Shown here: positions 18,845 to 27,720 of the stretch, one piece after another
How the letters are laid out: every line of letters begins with the position of its first letter
Numbering within the stretch: position 1 is the first letter of the stretch
Notes under the pieces: model-generated
The model's input: only the letters and a program-made list of their open reading frames with translations
The model's database searches: none
What the model was told of the DNA's origin: nothing
Position numbers and translations under genes: made by a program
DNA from: an uncultured Bacteroidales bacterium
Lineage (GTDB): Bacteria; Bacteroidota; Bacteroidia; Bacteroidales; UBA932
Reading direction: 5' to 3'
Length of the DNA: 35,951 bases
Assembly: GCA_944325505.1 (NCBI GenBank)
Contig: CALVAJ010000026.1
Location: 1 to 35,951, forward strand

Positions 18845-20881
18845 ATGAGAAAAGGATTTTTGGTTGTCGCTCTACTGGCGACACTGGGGCTGCAGAGCCT
18901 CCATGCCCAGCGTCAGAGTTTCCTTCTGAATGACAACTGGCATTTCAGATTTTCACATCAGGTAGAAAGGACCAGCGGACAGAGGGTCGATCTTCCGCAC
19001 ACCTGGAATGCACAGGACGCCCTTTCAGGCAAACTGGATTACAAACGCGGGATAGGAAATTATGAAAAGAAACTCATGGTTCCGCAGGAGTGGGAAGGCA
19101 GACGCCTCTATCTGCGTTTCGAAGGGGCGAACAATGTAGCGGACCTGTTCGTGAACGGGAAACACGTCGGGCAGCATAAAGGAGGCTACGGCGCATTCGT
19201 ATTCGAGATTACGGACAATGTAGCCTACGGCAAGGCGAATTCCATACTGGTGAGGGTTAGCAATGCCGAGAACCTCGGGATAATGCCTCTTGTGGGGGAT
19301 TTCAATTTCTACGGAGGAATCTACAGGGATGTACATCTCGTAGTTGCCGGGCCCGTCGGAATCTCCCTTTTGGACCACGGCTCGTGCGGAGTACGGCTTG
19401 TCCAGGAAAACGTAAGCGAGAGCACGGCGGAAGTAAAGGCCCTGGTGCAGCTGTCCAACTCTACAGGCTCCGTACGGGAGGCAGTCCTGAAAGTCAGGGT
19501 ACTGGACGGGGACCGTCAGGTACTGGAAACTTCCGCCGAAGTATCTGTACAGCCTGAGGACAATGACACGAAGGAACTTTCATTCAATATCGCGAATCCT
19601 CACCTGTGGAACGGCACGGAAGACCCGTTCATGTACAGGGCAGAAGTCTCCCTGTGGACTGACGGAAAACAGATTGACAAGATAGAGCAGCCGCTCGGGC
19701 TGAGATATTACCATATCGACCCGGACAAAGGGTTCTTCCTGAACGGGAAGCACCTCCAGCTCAGGGGCGTATGCCGCCATCAGGACCGTCCTGAGATAGG
19801 AAATGCACTCAGGCCTGAACACCACGCGGAAGACGCCGCCATCATGGCTGAAATGGGAGTGAATGCAGTCCGGCTGGCACATTACCCGCAGGCTGAACGC
19901 ATGTATGACCTGATGGACAGCCACGGATTTGTCGTCTGGGCCGAAATTCCTTTCGTCGGACCGGGAGGATACAGCGATGAAGGCTTCGTAAATCTGGATG
20001 AGTTCAAGGAAAACGGAAGGCAGCAGCTTGTCGAACTCATACGCCAGCACTACAACCATCCGTCGATCTGCCTCTGGGGTATTTTCAATGAACTCTCCAT
20101 GCGTGGAGACAGTCCGGTACCGTATATAGAGGAACTGAATTCCATCGCCCACGCAGAAGACTCCACAAGGCCGACCACATCCGCATCGAATGTGGACGGA
20201 GAGCTTAATTTCGTCACGGACGCCATAGCGTGGAACCGCTATGACGGATGGTACGGAGGGACTCCTGCCGACCTGGGCAGATGGCTCGACCGCACCCATG
20301 AGGCCCATCCCGAACTGTGTATCGCCATCAGCGAATACGGAGCCGGCGCAAGCATCTACCACCAGCAGGATACCGTAGTAAAATCCGACCCTACGAGCTG
20401 GTGGCATCCTGAGAACTGGCAGACGGAATATCATATCCGGAACTGGAAGGAACTTTCATCCCGCCCGTTCGTATGGGGCAGTTTCGTATGGAACATGTTC
20501 GATTTCGGTGCCGCGCACCGCAGGGAAGGAGACAGGCCGGGAATCAATGACAAAGGCCTGGTGACATTCGACCGCAAGGTCAGGAAGGACGCCTTCTATT
20601 TCTATCAGGCAAACTGGAGGGATGACATCCCTGTGCTGTATCTGGCAGACAGGAGGTGCACCGAGCGTACCCGGGAACTGCAGACTTTCAGGGCCTTCAC
20701 CAATTTACCGGAAGCGGAACTGCTTGTCAACGGAGTCAGCTGCGGGAAAGTGCAGGCGGACAGCCTGAATACCGTTACATGGGAAGGAGTACGGCTGTCT
20801 CCCGGCAAGAATGAAATAAAGGTCGTGGGAGGCACCCGGAAAAATCCCGTAACGGACTCCTATACCTGCTTCCTGCAATGA
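18845..20881 (+). CDS. Glycoside hydrolase family 2 (beta-glucuronidase or beta-galactosidase)
   Basis: A 678-residue secreted exo-glycosidase. Signal peptide about 1-21 (LHAQ). Domains in order: GH2 sugar-binding (about 25-170), immunoglobulin-like (about 175-285), TIM barrel (about 290-590), and a C-terminal Ig-like domain (about 595-678). The acid/base is Glu416 in GIFNEL and the nucleophile Glu497 in ISEYGAG. Asn568-Asp-Lys570 in GINDKG sits where the NxK carboxylate-recognition motif of glucuronidases occurs, but similar sequences occur in GH2 galactosidases, so this is only suggestive. Next to a full glucuronate pathway a beta-glucuronidase is the better guess. Same strand as the sulfatase, 15 bases after it. 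Confidence 0.92.
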   Translation: MRKGFLVVALLATLGLQSLHAQRQSFLLNDNWHFRFSHQVERTSGQRVDLPHTWNAQDALSGKLDYKRGIGNYEKKLMVPQEWEGRRLYLRFEGANNVADLFVNGKHVGQHKGGYGAFVFEITDNVAYGKANSILVRVSNAENLGIMPLVGDFNFYGGIYRDVHLVVAGPVGISLLDHGSCGVRLVQENVSESTAEVKALVQLSNSTGSVREAVLKVRVLDGDRQVLETSAEVSVQPEDNDTKELSFNIANPHLWNGTEDPFMYRAEVSLWTDGKQIDKIEQPLGLRYYHIDPDKGFFLNGKHLQLRGVCRHQDRPEIGNALRPEHHAEDAAIMAEMGVNAVRLAHYPQAERMYDLMDSHGFVVWAEIPFVGPGGYSDEGFVNLDEFKENGRQQLVELIRQHYNHPSICLWGIFNELSMRGDSPVPYIEELNSIAHAEDSTRPTTSASNVDGELNFVTDAIAWNRYDGWYGGTPADLGRWLDRTHEAHPELCIAISEYGAGASIYHQQDTVVKSDPTSWWHPENWQTEYHIRNWKELSSRPFVWGSFVWNMFDFGAAHRREGDRPGINDKGLVTFDRKVRKDAFYFYQANWRDDIPVLYLADRRCTERTRELQTFRAFTNLPEAELLVNGVSCGKVQADSLNTVTWEGVRLSPGKNEIKVVGGTRKNPVTDSYTCFLQ

Positions 20882-20891
20882 TTCGGATTCA

Positions 20892-20920
20892 AGGGACGGC
20901 TACTCGAAAAAGCCGTCCCT
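20892..20920. terminator. Hairpin between convergent GH2 and helicase genes
   Basis: Perfect 10-bp inverted repeat, AGGGACGGCT (20892-20901) and AGCCGTCCCT (20911-20920) with a nine-base loop. It contains the last codons and the stop of the minus-strand helicase gene and lies 11 bases after the GH2 stop. There is no T run on either side, so intrinsic termination is uncertain; it may protect both transcript ends. Confidence 0.45.
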
Positions 20921-22342
20921 GAAATTGACGAAAAACACCTTCTCGACACCGCGGGTGATGGCGGTATACAGCCACTTGAGATCATCGGGCAGAAGATCTT
21001 CCTGCCAGAAAGGGTTGTCGATGAAGACACATTTCCACTGACCGCCCTGCGACTTATGGCAAGTGATGGCATTTGCGTATTTAAGTTGCAGGGCGTTGTA
21101 ATATTTATCCTCCCTCACGGCCTCATATCTTTTTTTCTTGGACGTGATATGTGCGTAGTCCGCATTTACTCCCTGATACAGAAGATTCTGCTGCTCGTAT
21201 GTCAGTGCGGCGCTCTCGGCATCGAGAGTATCCAGTACCACTTCCGCCGTGATCTCCTGGTCCCCGTAGTCCGGGAAAGACAGCCTGGCCCGGGCGAAAT
21301 GCAGTCCGTACCGGTCCTCGTATCCTGAAATCTTCAGAAGCTTGACTATGTCCCCGTTGGCGATATAGTCCATACCCTGTATCCCGTCCAGAAACTGATA
21401 GCAGTTCTTCACTATCATCAGCTTGTCATCACGCACCAGACGCTCCTCCTTGAACTGGACCGTGGAGCGTATCCCGGCATTGTACCTTATGGCCCTTTTG
21501 TTCGAGCGGCAGAGGATTATGACCTCGTCCTCTCCGTATTCGGAGTATGCATCGGAAATCTTCTCTATCAGTTCTCCGCCGGTTATCCTCTCCACATCAT
21601 CGAATCCCTCCACCCTCATTTTCAGTTCGCCGCCGTCTTCGCCGTAGCTTTCTTCAAGGGAGGCGATCATCCGGCGCACAAGCGTAGCATTGTACAGTAT
21701 GCCGGATTCTTTCTGCTGGCGGACCACCGTGGTGAGTTCCACGAAATCCACCCCTCCCATCATCGACATGTAGTCCCGTGAAAGGGCAGGGCTGCAGTCG
21801 AGTCCGACCGGAGGCAGCTGGGCGGAGTCCCCTATCAGTATCAGTTTGCAGTCCACGCCGTTGCGGACAAAAGCCACCAGATCCTCCAGCAGATTTCCCG
21901 AGCCGAAAAGCTGGGAAGACTGGCTCTGGGCCGCCTCTATCCCTATCAGGGAGACCTCATCGACAATGAAAAGCGTTTCCTTTGCCTTGTTGGGGGCAAG
22001 GGTAAACTGTCCGAATCCGTCCCCTCCGACGGATTTCTGCCTGTATATATGCTTGTGTATGGTGAACGCCGGAGCTCCGGCATAGCCGGACAGGACCTTT
22101 GCCGCACGGCCGGTAGGAGCGAGAAGGATGCAGGGGTAGCGATACTCCTTCATTGTCCTGATGACAGAAGCGATGGCAGTGGTCTTGCCTGTTCCGGCAT
22201 ATCCGTTGACCACCAGTATATCGCCGTCACCGCCCGTCAGGAACTCCGAGATTTTTTTCAGAAGATTTTCCTGGCACGGAGTCGGGGCAAAGCCGAGTCC
22301 GGAAACGAACCTGCCGGAAAGGAAATCCCCGTACCCCATCAC
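20900..22342 (-). CDS. RecD-like SF1 DNA helicase
   Basis: A 480-residue ATP-dependent DNA helicase of the RecD2/Dda type (AAA_30 plus UvrD_C_2). Walker A is GYAGTGKTT at about 47-55, Walker B FIVDEVSLIG, motif III GDSAQLPPV, and the C-terminal motifs are CHKSQGGQW and LYTAITRGVEKV. Expected to unwind DNA 5' to 3' by family knowledge; its cellular role in Bacteroidetes is not established. Its start overlaps the stop of trkH by four bases, so translation is probably coupled. The last codons form one arm of a hairpin. Confidence 0.92.
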   Translation of the reverse strand: MMGYGDFLSGRFVSGLGFAPTPCQENLLKKISEFLTGGDGDILVVNGYAGTGKTTAIASVIRTMKEYRYPCILLAPTGRAAKVLSGYAGAPAFTIHKHIYRQKSVGGDGFGQFTLAPNKAKETLFIVDEVSLIGIEAAQSQSSQLFGSGNLLEDLVAFVRNGVDCKLILIGDSAQLPPVGLDCSPALSRDYMSMMGGVDFVELTTVVRQQKESGILYNATLVRRMIASLEESYGEDGGELKMRVEGFDDVERITGGELIEKISDAYSEYGEDEVIILCRSNKRAIRYNAGIRSTVQFKEERLVRDDKLMIVKNCYQFLDGIQGMDYIANGDIVKLLKISGYEDRYGLHFARARLSFPDYGDQEITAEVVLDTLDAESAALTYEQQNLLYQGVNADYAHITSKKKRYEAVREDKYYNALQLKYANAITCHKSQGGQWKCVFIDNPFWQEDLLPDDLKWLYTAITRGVEKVFFVNFRDGFFE

Positions 22343-23793
22343 TTGCCTCTCCTGAACATTAGATATACAATGACGAAAACAGGATAGATCTCCACTCGTC
22401 CCAGGAACATGTCGAAAGAATAGATGAGTTTGGCGACAGCCGGCTGGGCCGAATAGTTTCCGAGCGAACTCAGGTCACCCATCGCGGCCCCGGCGTTTCC
22501 CATGGAGGAAAGGGCTCCGGAAAATGCCTCGAGAGGCTCCACACCGCACAGGACGAGCAGGAAAATGGATATGACCACAAGCGATGCATACAGTACTATG
22601 AAAAGCAGGACCGGCATCGCGGCACTGTCGCTGAGAAGATGCTTGCCTACCCTTATCTGGATAACCGACGAAGACGGGAAAAGACGCTTGCGGATCTGGC
22701 AGGATATGGCCTTCATGGCAATATACATCCTGTCCGCCTTGACACCTCCCGCGGTAGAACCGGAGCATCCGCACTGGAACAGGGCATATGCCAGGACCAG
22801 AAGCGACAGAAGCGGCCAGCCGTCGGTATCGGCCGTCCCGAAACCGGTAGTAGTCACATAACTGCACACCTGGAACGCCGCATCCAGAAGGGACTCTCCC
22901 CATGAATCGTATCCGCCCTGAAATCTCAGGGATAACGTCACGATGACAGTCATCACCAGTATCGACAGCAGGAAGAACTTCACCACAGGATTGTTCAGAG
23001 GCTTCAGCGAGCGGGTGGCACAGGCGGCGAACAGCAGTCCGAAATGGAGGCTGGACACCACCATGAAGAACATGATGATCAGGTCGATTACGGCCGAATC
23101 ATAGTATGCTATCGACATGTTCCTGACGCTGAACCCTCCGGTAGCCACCGTACTGAACGAGTGGTTTACGGCATCGAAGAGCGGCATCCCGGCAAGCACC
23201 AGCAGAACGGTCTCCGCAGCGACCAGACCTACATATACCAGGGCTGTGATGTACACTGTCCTGTAGGACCTCGTGCGGTATCCCTCCTTGGAAAGGGATG
23301 AAAGCTCTATATTGGTGAGTCTCAAGCGGAAAGGGCTGGCGTTGGGCATGATGAGAAGCAGGAACACCACCACTCCGAGTCCCCCGATGAAGTGGGTCGA
23401 AGACCGCCAGAAAAGCAAGCTTCTCGGCAGGGCTTCTATATCGGAGAGGATAGTAGAGCCTGTGGTAGTGTACCCCGATACGCTTTCAAACAGCGCGTTC
23501 ACCAGAGAGAACTCCCCACCCCACATAACATACGGCAGCATCCCGAACAGGAAAGACAGTATCCACGACAGGACGATAATCATGAACCCGTCCTGAAGGG
23601 AAATCGCCTCGGACTTCCTGACGAAAATGAACGGGAAAGCTCCCGCGATGAAAGTGATTATAAAGCTGATGGACAGAGGGGCGAATGCCGAGTCCATCCC
23701 GTCGCAGATGGAGATCAGCATGGAAATGAACATGAACAAGGCGCTCACCAGAAGCGCCCTGCCGACATTCGTCGATATTACCTTGACGTTCAT
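22339..23793 (-). CDS. trkH: TrkH-family potassium transporter
   Basis: Integral inner-membrane subunit of the Trk potassium uptake system, 484 residues, with the four pore-loop pattern visible: GYTTTGST, STVATGGFS, VTTTGFGT and SSMGNAGA. Each loop contributes a selectivity-filter glycine. It normally works with the cytoplasmic NAD-binding subunit TrkA, which is not in this window. It lies three bases after the sensor-like membrane protein and overlaps the helicase start by four bases. Confidence 0.93.
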   Translation of the reverse strand: MNVKVISTNVGRALLVSALFMFISMLISICDGMDSAFAPLSISFIITFIAGAFPFIFVRKSEAISLQDGFMIIVLSWILSFLFGMLPYVMWGGEFSLVNALFESVSGYTTTGSTILSDIEALPRSLLFWRSSTHFIGGLGVVVFLLLIMPNASPFRLRLTNIELSSLSKEGYRTRSYRTVYITALVYVGLVAAETVLLVLAGMPLFDAVNHSFSTVATGGFSVRNMSIAYYDSAVIDLIIMFFMVVSSLHFGLLFAACATRSLKPLNNPVVKFFLLSILVMTVIVTLSLRFQGGYDSWGESLLDAAFQVCSYVTTTGFGTADTDGWPLLSLLVLAYALFQCGCSGSTAGGVKADRMYIAMKAISCQIRKRLFPSSSVIQIRVGKHLLSDSAAMPVLLFIVLYASLVVISIFLLVLCGVEPLEAFSGALSSMGNAGAAMGDLSSLGNYSAQPAVAKLIYSFDMFLGRVEIYPVFVIVYLMFRRGK

Positions 23794-23796
23794 CCT

Positions 23797-24657
23797 CTAT
23801 TCCCTGTTCTCTGAAGTTTCTATGAACTTTTCCCGTTCCTCACGCAGCCTGGCAAGACGTTTCTTCAGCTCGATATTCTCCTCCACTATCTCTGATACAC
23901 CGTTGTTTATGGCCACCAGCTCATCGTCTCCGTCCACGGTACAGGTGTACCTCTTGTTGAACTTGAGATAGTTGTCCACCCCGTCCTCCATCCTGCAGAT
24001 AGGGTTTACGTAATATGACATTATGAAGAACAGCAGGAGTACAACCAGCAGAAGCCCTACTCCCACCGATACTATTCCAGGCATTATACTGCGGTAAAAT
24101 CCGGCCTGGAATGTCTCTGAATTGTCTTTCAGATCCTTGTATATGAGGTTGTTGAGATTCTCCGTCGCCGCCCTGAAGTCCTGGAAATCTGGCTGCAGCC
24201 TTTCAAAGAACCACTGACGGGAGTCTATGAAATCGGATTTGATGACATTCTCCAGATCCAGCGATGTCCTCATATACGTCGAATAGGAACTTATCACAGA
24301 ATCGGCGGCCGCTATGGTCGGCTCCGAACTGAAGGAGGACCGGAGGGCATTGTACTCGGTCATGAATGCCACGCTGTCGAAAGACGGAAGTACATACAGG
24401 GTATCCTCCACCCCGATGGTAGCCAGTATCTTGAGGTTGTACTCCTCGCATGCGGCGGAAAGCTGCTGGGCCTTGTTGATACTGTTTATGTCGGCAGCAA
24501 TAAGGTCGGATACATAGTTGCTCATCCTCCTGTACTCCAGCACGGAAATCACACTGGACAGGAGCAGTATGGCCGCTATGGCGCCCAGTCCCAACGAGAG
24601 TTTCACCCTCATCGACATCCGTCTGCGGCTGTCTTTCCTGAAAAATCGTCCGAACAT
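23797..24657 (-). CDS. Membrane protein with MCP-like helical sensor domain
   Basis: A 286-residue protein with a short basic N-terminus, transmembrane helix at about 20-40, a 150-residue extracytoplasmic all-helical domain resembling the four-helix-bundle chemoreceptor sensor, a second helix at about 192-215, then a HAMP-like linker (NPICRMEDGVDNY) and a coiled coil to the end. It has no kinase, cyclase or methyl-accepting output domain, so it ends where a receptor output would begin. It lies between glnS (11 bases) and trkH (3 bases), so it may sense an external condition and act on TrkH, which is inference. Confidence 0.75.
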   Translation of the reverse strand: MFGRFFRKDSRRRMSMRVKLSLGLGAIAAILLLSSVISVLEYRRMSNYVSDLIAADINSINKAQQLSAACEEYNLKILATIGVEDTLYVLPSFDSVAFMTEYNALRSSFSSEPTIAAADSVISSYSTYMRTSLDLENVIKSDFIDSRQWFFERLQPDFQDFRAATENLNNLIYKDLKDNSETFQAGFYRSIMPGIVSVGVGLLLVVLLLFFIMSYYVNPICRMEDGVDNYLKFNKRYTCTVDGDDELVAINNGVSEIVEENIELKKRLARLREEREKFIETSENRE

Positions 24658-24668
24658 TCCTTGAACAA

Positions 24669-26339
24669 TCAGAACTTGAATGAATCTTTCAACGATACGG
24701 TCTTGTTGAAGACAGGGTGCTCCGGTGTGGAATCCGGATCCTTGAAGAAATATCCCACACGCTCGAACTGTACGGCGATTCCGGACCTGTCTTCAAGCAG
24801 AGCCGGCTCTGCATAGCCTTTCCCGTATGTGAGGGACTCCGGATTGAGATATTCCTTATAGTCCTTTCCTTCAGGGATGGAACCCATCTGAGGCTCTGTG
24901 AAAAGCTTGTCATACAGTCTGAGCTCCAGCTCTTTAGCATGCCCGATGGAAACCCAGTGGATAGTCCCCTTTACCGAGCGCCACTCGCCTGCCCCCGGTT
25001 TTGACGTCGGATCGTATGTACACCTGATTTCAGTGATATTCCCTTCTGCATCCTTCACCACTTCCTGACACTTGACGATATAGGTGTATTTGAGCCTTAC
25101 TTCTCCGTCCGGTTTCAGGCGGAAATATTTCTTTGGCGGCTCCTCCATGAAGTCGGCCCTCTCGATATAGACCTCACCGGTGAAAGGCACCTTGCGTGAC
25201 GGGCCTTCAGGATCGGCAGGATTAAGAGGGGCATCGAACCACTCCACCTTGCCGGGCTCCCAGTTGGTGATGGTAAGTTTCACCGGATCCTGCACTACCA
25301 TATAGCGGTTTGACCTTTCATTGAGGTCCTGGCGGGCGCACCACTCGAGGAGCTGGAGATCGATAAGCTGCTCCCTTTTGGCCACGCCGACTTTCTCTGC
25401 GAACATGCGGATGCTTTCAGGTGTGTAGCCACGCCTTCTGATTCCGCAGATGGTAGGCATGCGGGGGTCGTCCCAGCCGCTCACAAACCGGTTTTTCACA
25501 AGCTCCAGCAGCTTACGCTTACTCATCACGGTATAAGTGAGATTCAGCCTTGCAAACTCGTACTGGTGTGAAGGGAATATCCCGAGCTTCTCGATGAACC
25601 AGTCATACAGAGGTCTGTGGACATCGAACTCGAGGGTACATATTGAATGCGTGATATGCTCTATGCTGTCGCACTGTCCGTGGGCGAAGTCATACATCGG
25701 ATAGATGCACCATTTGTCGCCGGTACGGTGGTGATGTGCATGGATGATCCTGTACATCAGAGGGTCACGGAACAGCATGTTCGGATGGGCCATGTCTATC
25801 TTCGCCCTGAGCACCTTCTCCCCGTCTGCATATTTCCCATCACGCATCTCACGGAAAAGCCTGAGGTTTTCCTCTACGGAGCGGTTCCTGTAAGGGCTCT
25901 CAACACCGGGAGTCTGCACTGTCCCGCGCCCTGCACGGATCTCCTCCTGGGTCTGGTCATCCACGTATGCCAGTCCTTTCCTTATCAGTTCCTCGGCCCA
26001 TTCGTAAAGCTGGTCGAAATAGTCCGAAGCGTATCTCTCGTTCTCCCACTCGAAGCCGAGCCACTTGATATCCTCCTTGATGGAGTCCACATACTCGGTA
26101 TCCTCCTTGACAGGGTTGGTATCGTCGAAACGCAGGTTCGTCTTTCCTCCGTATTTCTTTGCAAGCCCGAAATTCAGGCAGATACTTTTCGCATGTCCTA
26201 TATGGAGATAACCGTTCGGCTCCGGCGGGAACCTGGTCATTATGCTTTCGCATTTCCCTGACGCAAGGTCAGACTCTATGATCTCTTCCAGAAAGTTGAG
26301 GTTTTTGGTCTCGGCAACCTCTTTATTTGCTTCTTCCAT
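24669..26339 (-). CDS. glnS: Glutaminyl-tRNA synthetase
   Basis: Class I aminoacyl-tRNA synthetase of 556 residues charging tRNA-Gln. The HIGH motif lies in PEPNGYLHIGHAKS (about 39-52), and the KMSKS equivalent is VMSKRKL in the middle. FDDTNP follows the HIGH region as in all GlnRS, and the beta-barrel anticodon domains fill the C-terminal 220 residues. Standard housekeeping gene, first of the operon that continues through the sensor-like protein, trkH and the helicase. Confidence 0.97.
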   Translation of the reverse strand: MEEANKEVAETKNLNFLEEIIESDLASGKCESIMTRFPPEPNGYLHIGHAKSICLNFGLAKKYGGKTNLRFDDTNPVKEDTEYVDSIKEDIKWLGFEWENERYASDYFDQLYEWAEELIRKGLAYVDDQTQEEIRAGRGTVQTPGVESPYRNRSVEENLRLFREMRDGKYADGEKVLRAKIDMAHPNMLFRDPLMYRIIHAHHHRTGDKWCIYPMYDFAHGQCDSIEHITHSICTLEFDVHRPLYDWFIEKLGIFPSHQYEFARLNLTYTVMSKRKLLELVKNRFVSGWDDPRMPTICGIRRRGYTPESIRMFAEKVGVAKREQLIDLQLLEWCARQDLNERSNRYMVVQDPVKLTITNWEPGKVEWFDAPLNPADPEGPSRKVPFTGEVYIERADFMEEPPKKYFRLKPDGEVRLKYTYIVKCQEVVKDAEGNITEIRCTYDPTSKPGAGEWRSVKGTIHWVSIGHAKELELRLYDKLFTEPQMGSIPEGKDYKEYLNPESLTYGKGYAEPALLEDRSGIAVQFERVGYFFKDPDSTPEHPVFNKTVSLKDSFKF

Positions 26340-26362
26340 AAGTGTTTCTGTTTTTTCCGGGG

Positions 26363-26370
26363 CAAAAGTA
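26363..26370 (-). promoter_or_regulatory. Candidate -7 box for the glnS operon
   Basis: Minus-strand 26370-26363 reads TACTTTTG, matching TAnnTTTG, 23 bases before the glnS start codon. No convincing TTTG is present at the -33 distance. Confidence 0.4.
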
Positions 26371-26406
26371 GTAAATTTTAGGGGATTATCATTGTATCAG
26401 ATGTAA

Positions 26407-27549
26407 TTAAGAATAATTATCCGCATCATCTTCAGGTCCGGGAAAACAAGTCCGGTCACCGGAAATCCTTATTCCGTATGGGACATTCCGGTGTTTGCCG
26501 CTCTTGGGAACAAGCAGACCTTTATCGACCAGATCCTTGACATCCCTTGCCGCAGTATCGACTGACGTATTGGCCTTTTTAGCCCAATTCTTTACTGTCA
26601 GTTTCCCTTCATAGCCATCGAGCCAGATATTCAGTGCGTTTTTCTGACGGTCGTTCATGGTTGTCTGTGAATGGTTCTGCCAGAAAATCGCTTTATCCAA
26701 AATAGACGACAGCATATCTTCCGCACCCGATATGGCTCTGAGCATACAACCCAGATACCAATGAATCCAGGCAGTAATGTCGCAACTCCCCTTTTGGCAA
26801 TGCTCAAGCATATTGTTGTACTCCCGCTTTTCCTTATTGATTTGCCGGGAGATACTGAAATATCGCATTGTGGAATTGTCAGCCTGACTCAATGCCATAT
26901 CCGCAATAGCACGGCCTATCCTGCCATTGCCGTCATCGAAAGGATGGATACTCACGAACCAGAAGTGCGCTACGGCCGATTTCACATAATCTTCCGGCGT
27001 ATCATCAGAATTGAACCACGCAAGGAATCTCTCCATTTCAACAGGAACCATCTCCGGTTCAGGAGCATGATAATGGATCTTCTCACGTCCCATAGCGCCG
27101 GATTCTACATTCATTGCATCCGTTCTGTATCTTCCGACATTGATTACCTCCATCCCGCTCCTGCCTGTAGGGAACAGACAGTTGTGCCACCCGAAAAGCC
27201 GCTCATCAGTCAGAGGACTGCGATAATTGTCCACTGCATCGAGCATCATTTCCACTACCCCTTCCACATAATGGGAAGGCTCCGTCTCGCCGGTAATACG
27301 GCCCCCCATCCTACGTGCAACTGAAGAACGGACCTGACCGGAGTCCAGTACCAGATTCTCTATCTCATACGAAGCGACGATATCATGCGTCAACGCTTCC
27401 ACAGCAGCTTGCTGCCGGACATCAAAACCGATTGCCGACAAGCGTCCCTCAAGGAATCCCGCTGCCTTGTTCAACTTTATCAACTCAGCATCTATTTTAT
27501 CCCTGTCCCAGATGAAATGAGGCCAGTCTGCAGTCTGATGAATATACAT
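26407..27549 (-). CDS. Fic-domain AMP-transferase with N-terminal DUF4172 and C-terminal winged helix
   Basis: A 380-residue Fic protein expected to transfer AMP (or a related nucleotide part) to target hydroxyl groups. The catalytic motif HPFDDGNGRIGRA has His202. The N-terminus (MYIHQTADWPHF) is DUF4172. SYEIEN at 60-65 matches the inhibitory (S/T)xxxE(G/N) helix on the N-terminal side, so the enzyme is likely self-inhibited (class II). The last 90 residues look like a winged helix (NWAKKANTSVDTAARDVKDL), so it may bind DNA. ATG 27549 is preferred; a TTG at 27570 would add seven residues. Its promoter holds two palindromes, suggesting autoregulation. Confidence 0.92.
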   Translation of the reverse strand: MYIHQTADWPHFIWDRDKIDAELIKLNKAAGFLEGRLSAIGFDVRQQAAVEALTHDIVASYEIENLVLDSGQVRSSVARRMGGRITGETEPSHYVEGVVEMMLDAVDNYRSPLTDERLFGWHNCLFPTGRSGMEVINVGRYRTDAMNVESGAMGREKIHYHAPEPEMVPVEMERFLAWFNSDDTPEDYVKSAVAHFWFVSIHPFDDGNGRIGRAIADMALSQADNSTMRYFSISRQINKEKREYNNMLEHCQKGSCDITAWIHWYLGCMLRAISGAEDMLSSILDKAIFWQNHSQTTMNDRQKNALNIWLDGYEGKLTVKNWAKKANTSVDTAARDVKDLVDKGLLVPKSGKHRNVPYGIRISGDRTCFPGPEDDADNYS

Positions 27550-27567
27550 ATCTCGCCGATTTTTCTG

Positions 27568-27622
27568 CAAATCTAATCATTTGCGGACAATTAACCGCAA
27601 AATCTGCGGATTATTAACCGCA
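27568..27622 (-). promoter_or_regulatory. Fic promoter with two palindromic operators
   Basis: Minus-strand TAGATTTG (27575-27568) is a -7 box 18 bases before the Fic start, and TTTG (27601-27598) a possible -33 box. Between them lies the palindrome TTGCGG-N8-CCGCAA (27581-27600). A second, TGCGG-N8-CCGCA (27605-27622), is centred 23 bases upstream, about two helical turns. The N8 spacers are ACAATTAA and ATTATTAA. A repressor bound there would block the promoter. The site may also affect the divergent DUF3791 gene, whose promoter begins 40 bases further on. Confidence 0.65.
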
Positions 27623-27661
27623 TCGGAGAAATGCCGGCGGTTCCATGCAACGGCAGTATTC

Positions 27662-27692
27662 TTTGTAAATTAGGCAAATTCATATAATTTTG
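27662..27692 (+). promoter_or_regulatory. Promoter of the DUF3791/DUF3990 operon
   Basis: TTTG at 27662-27665 and TAATTTTG at 27685-27692 match the Bacteroides promoter boxes with a 19-base spacer. The first start codon is at 27721, giving a leader of about 20 bases. Confidence 0.7.
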
Positions 27693-27720
27693 TACAAGTC
27701 ATTCCGGTAATTTTATCGAT

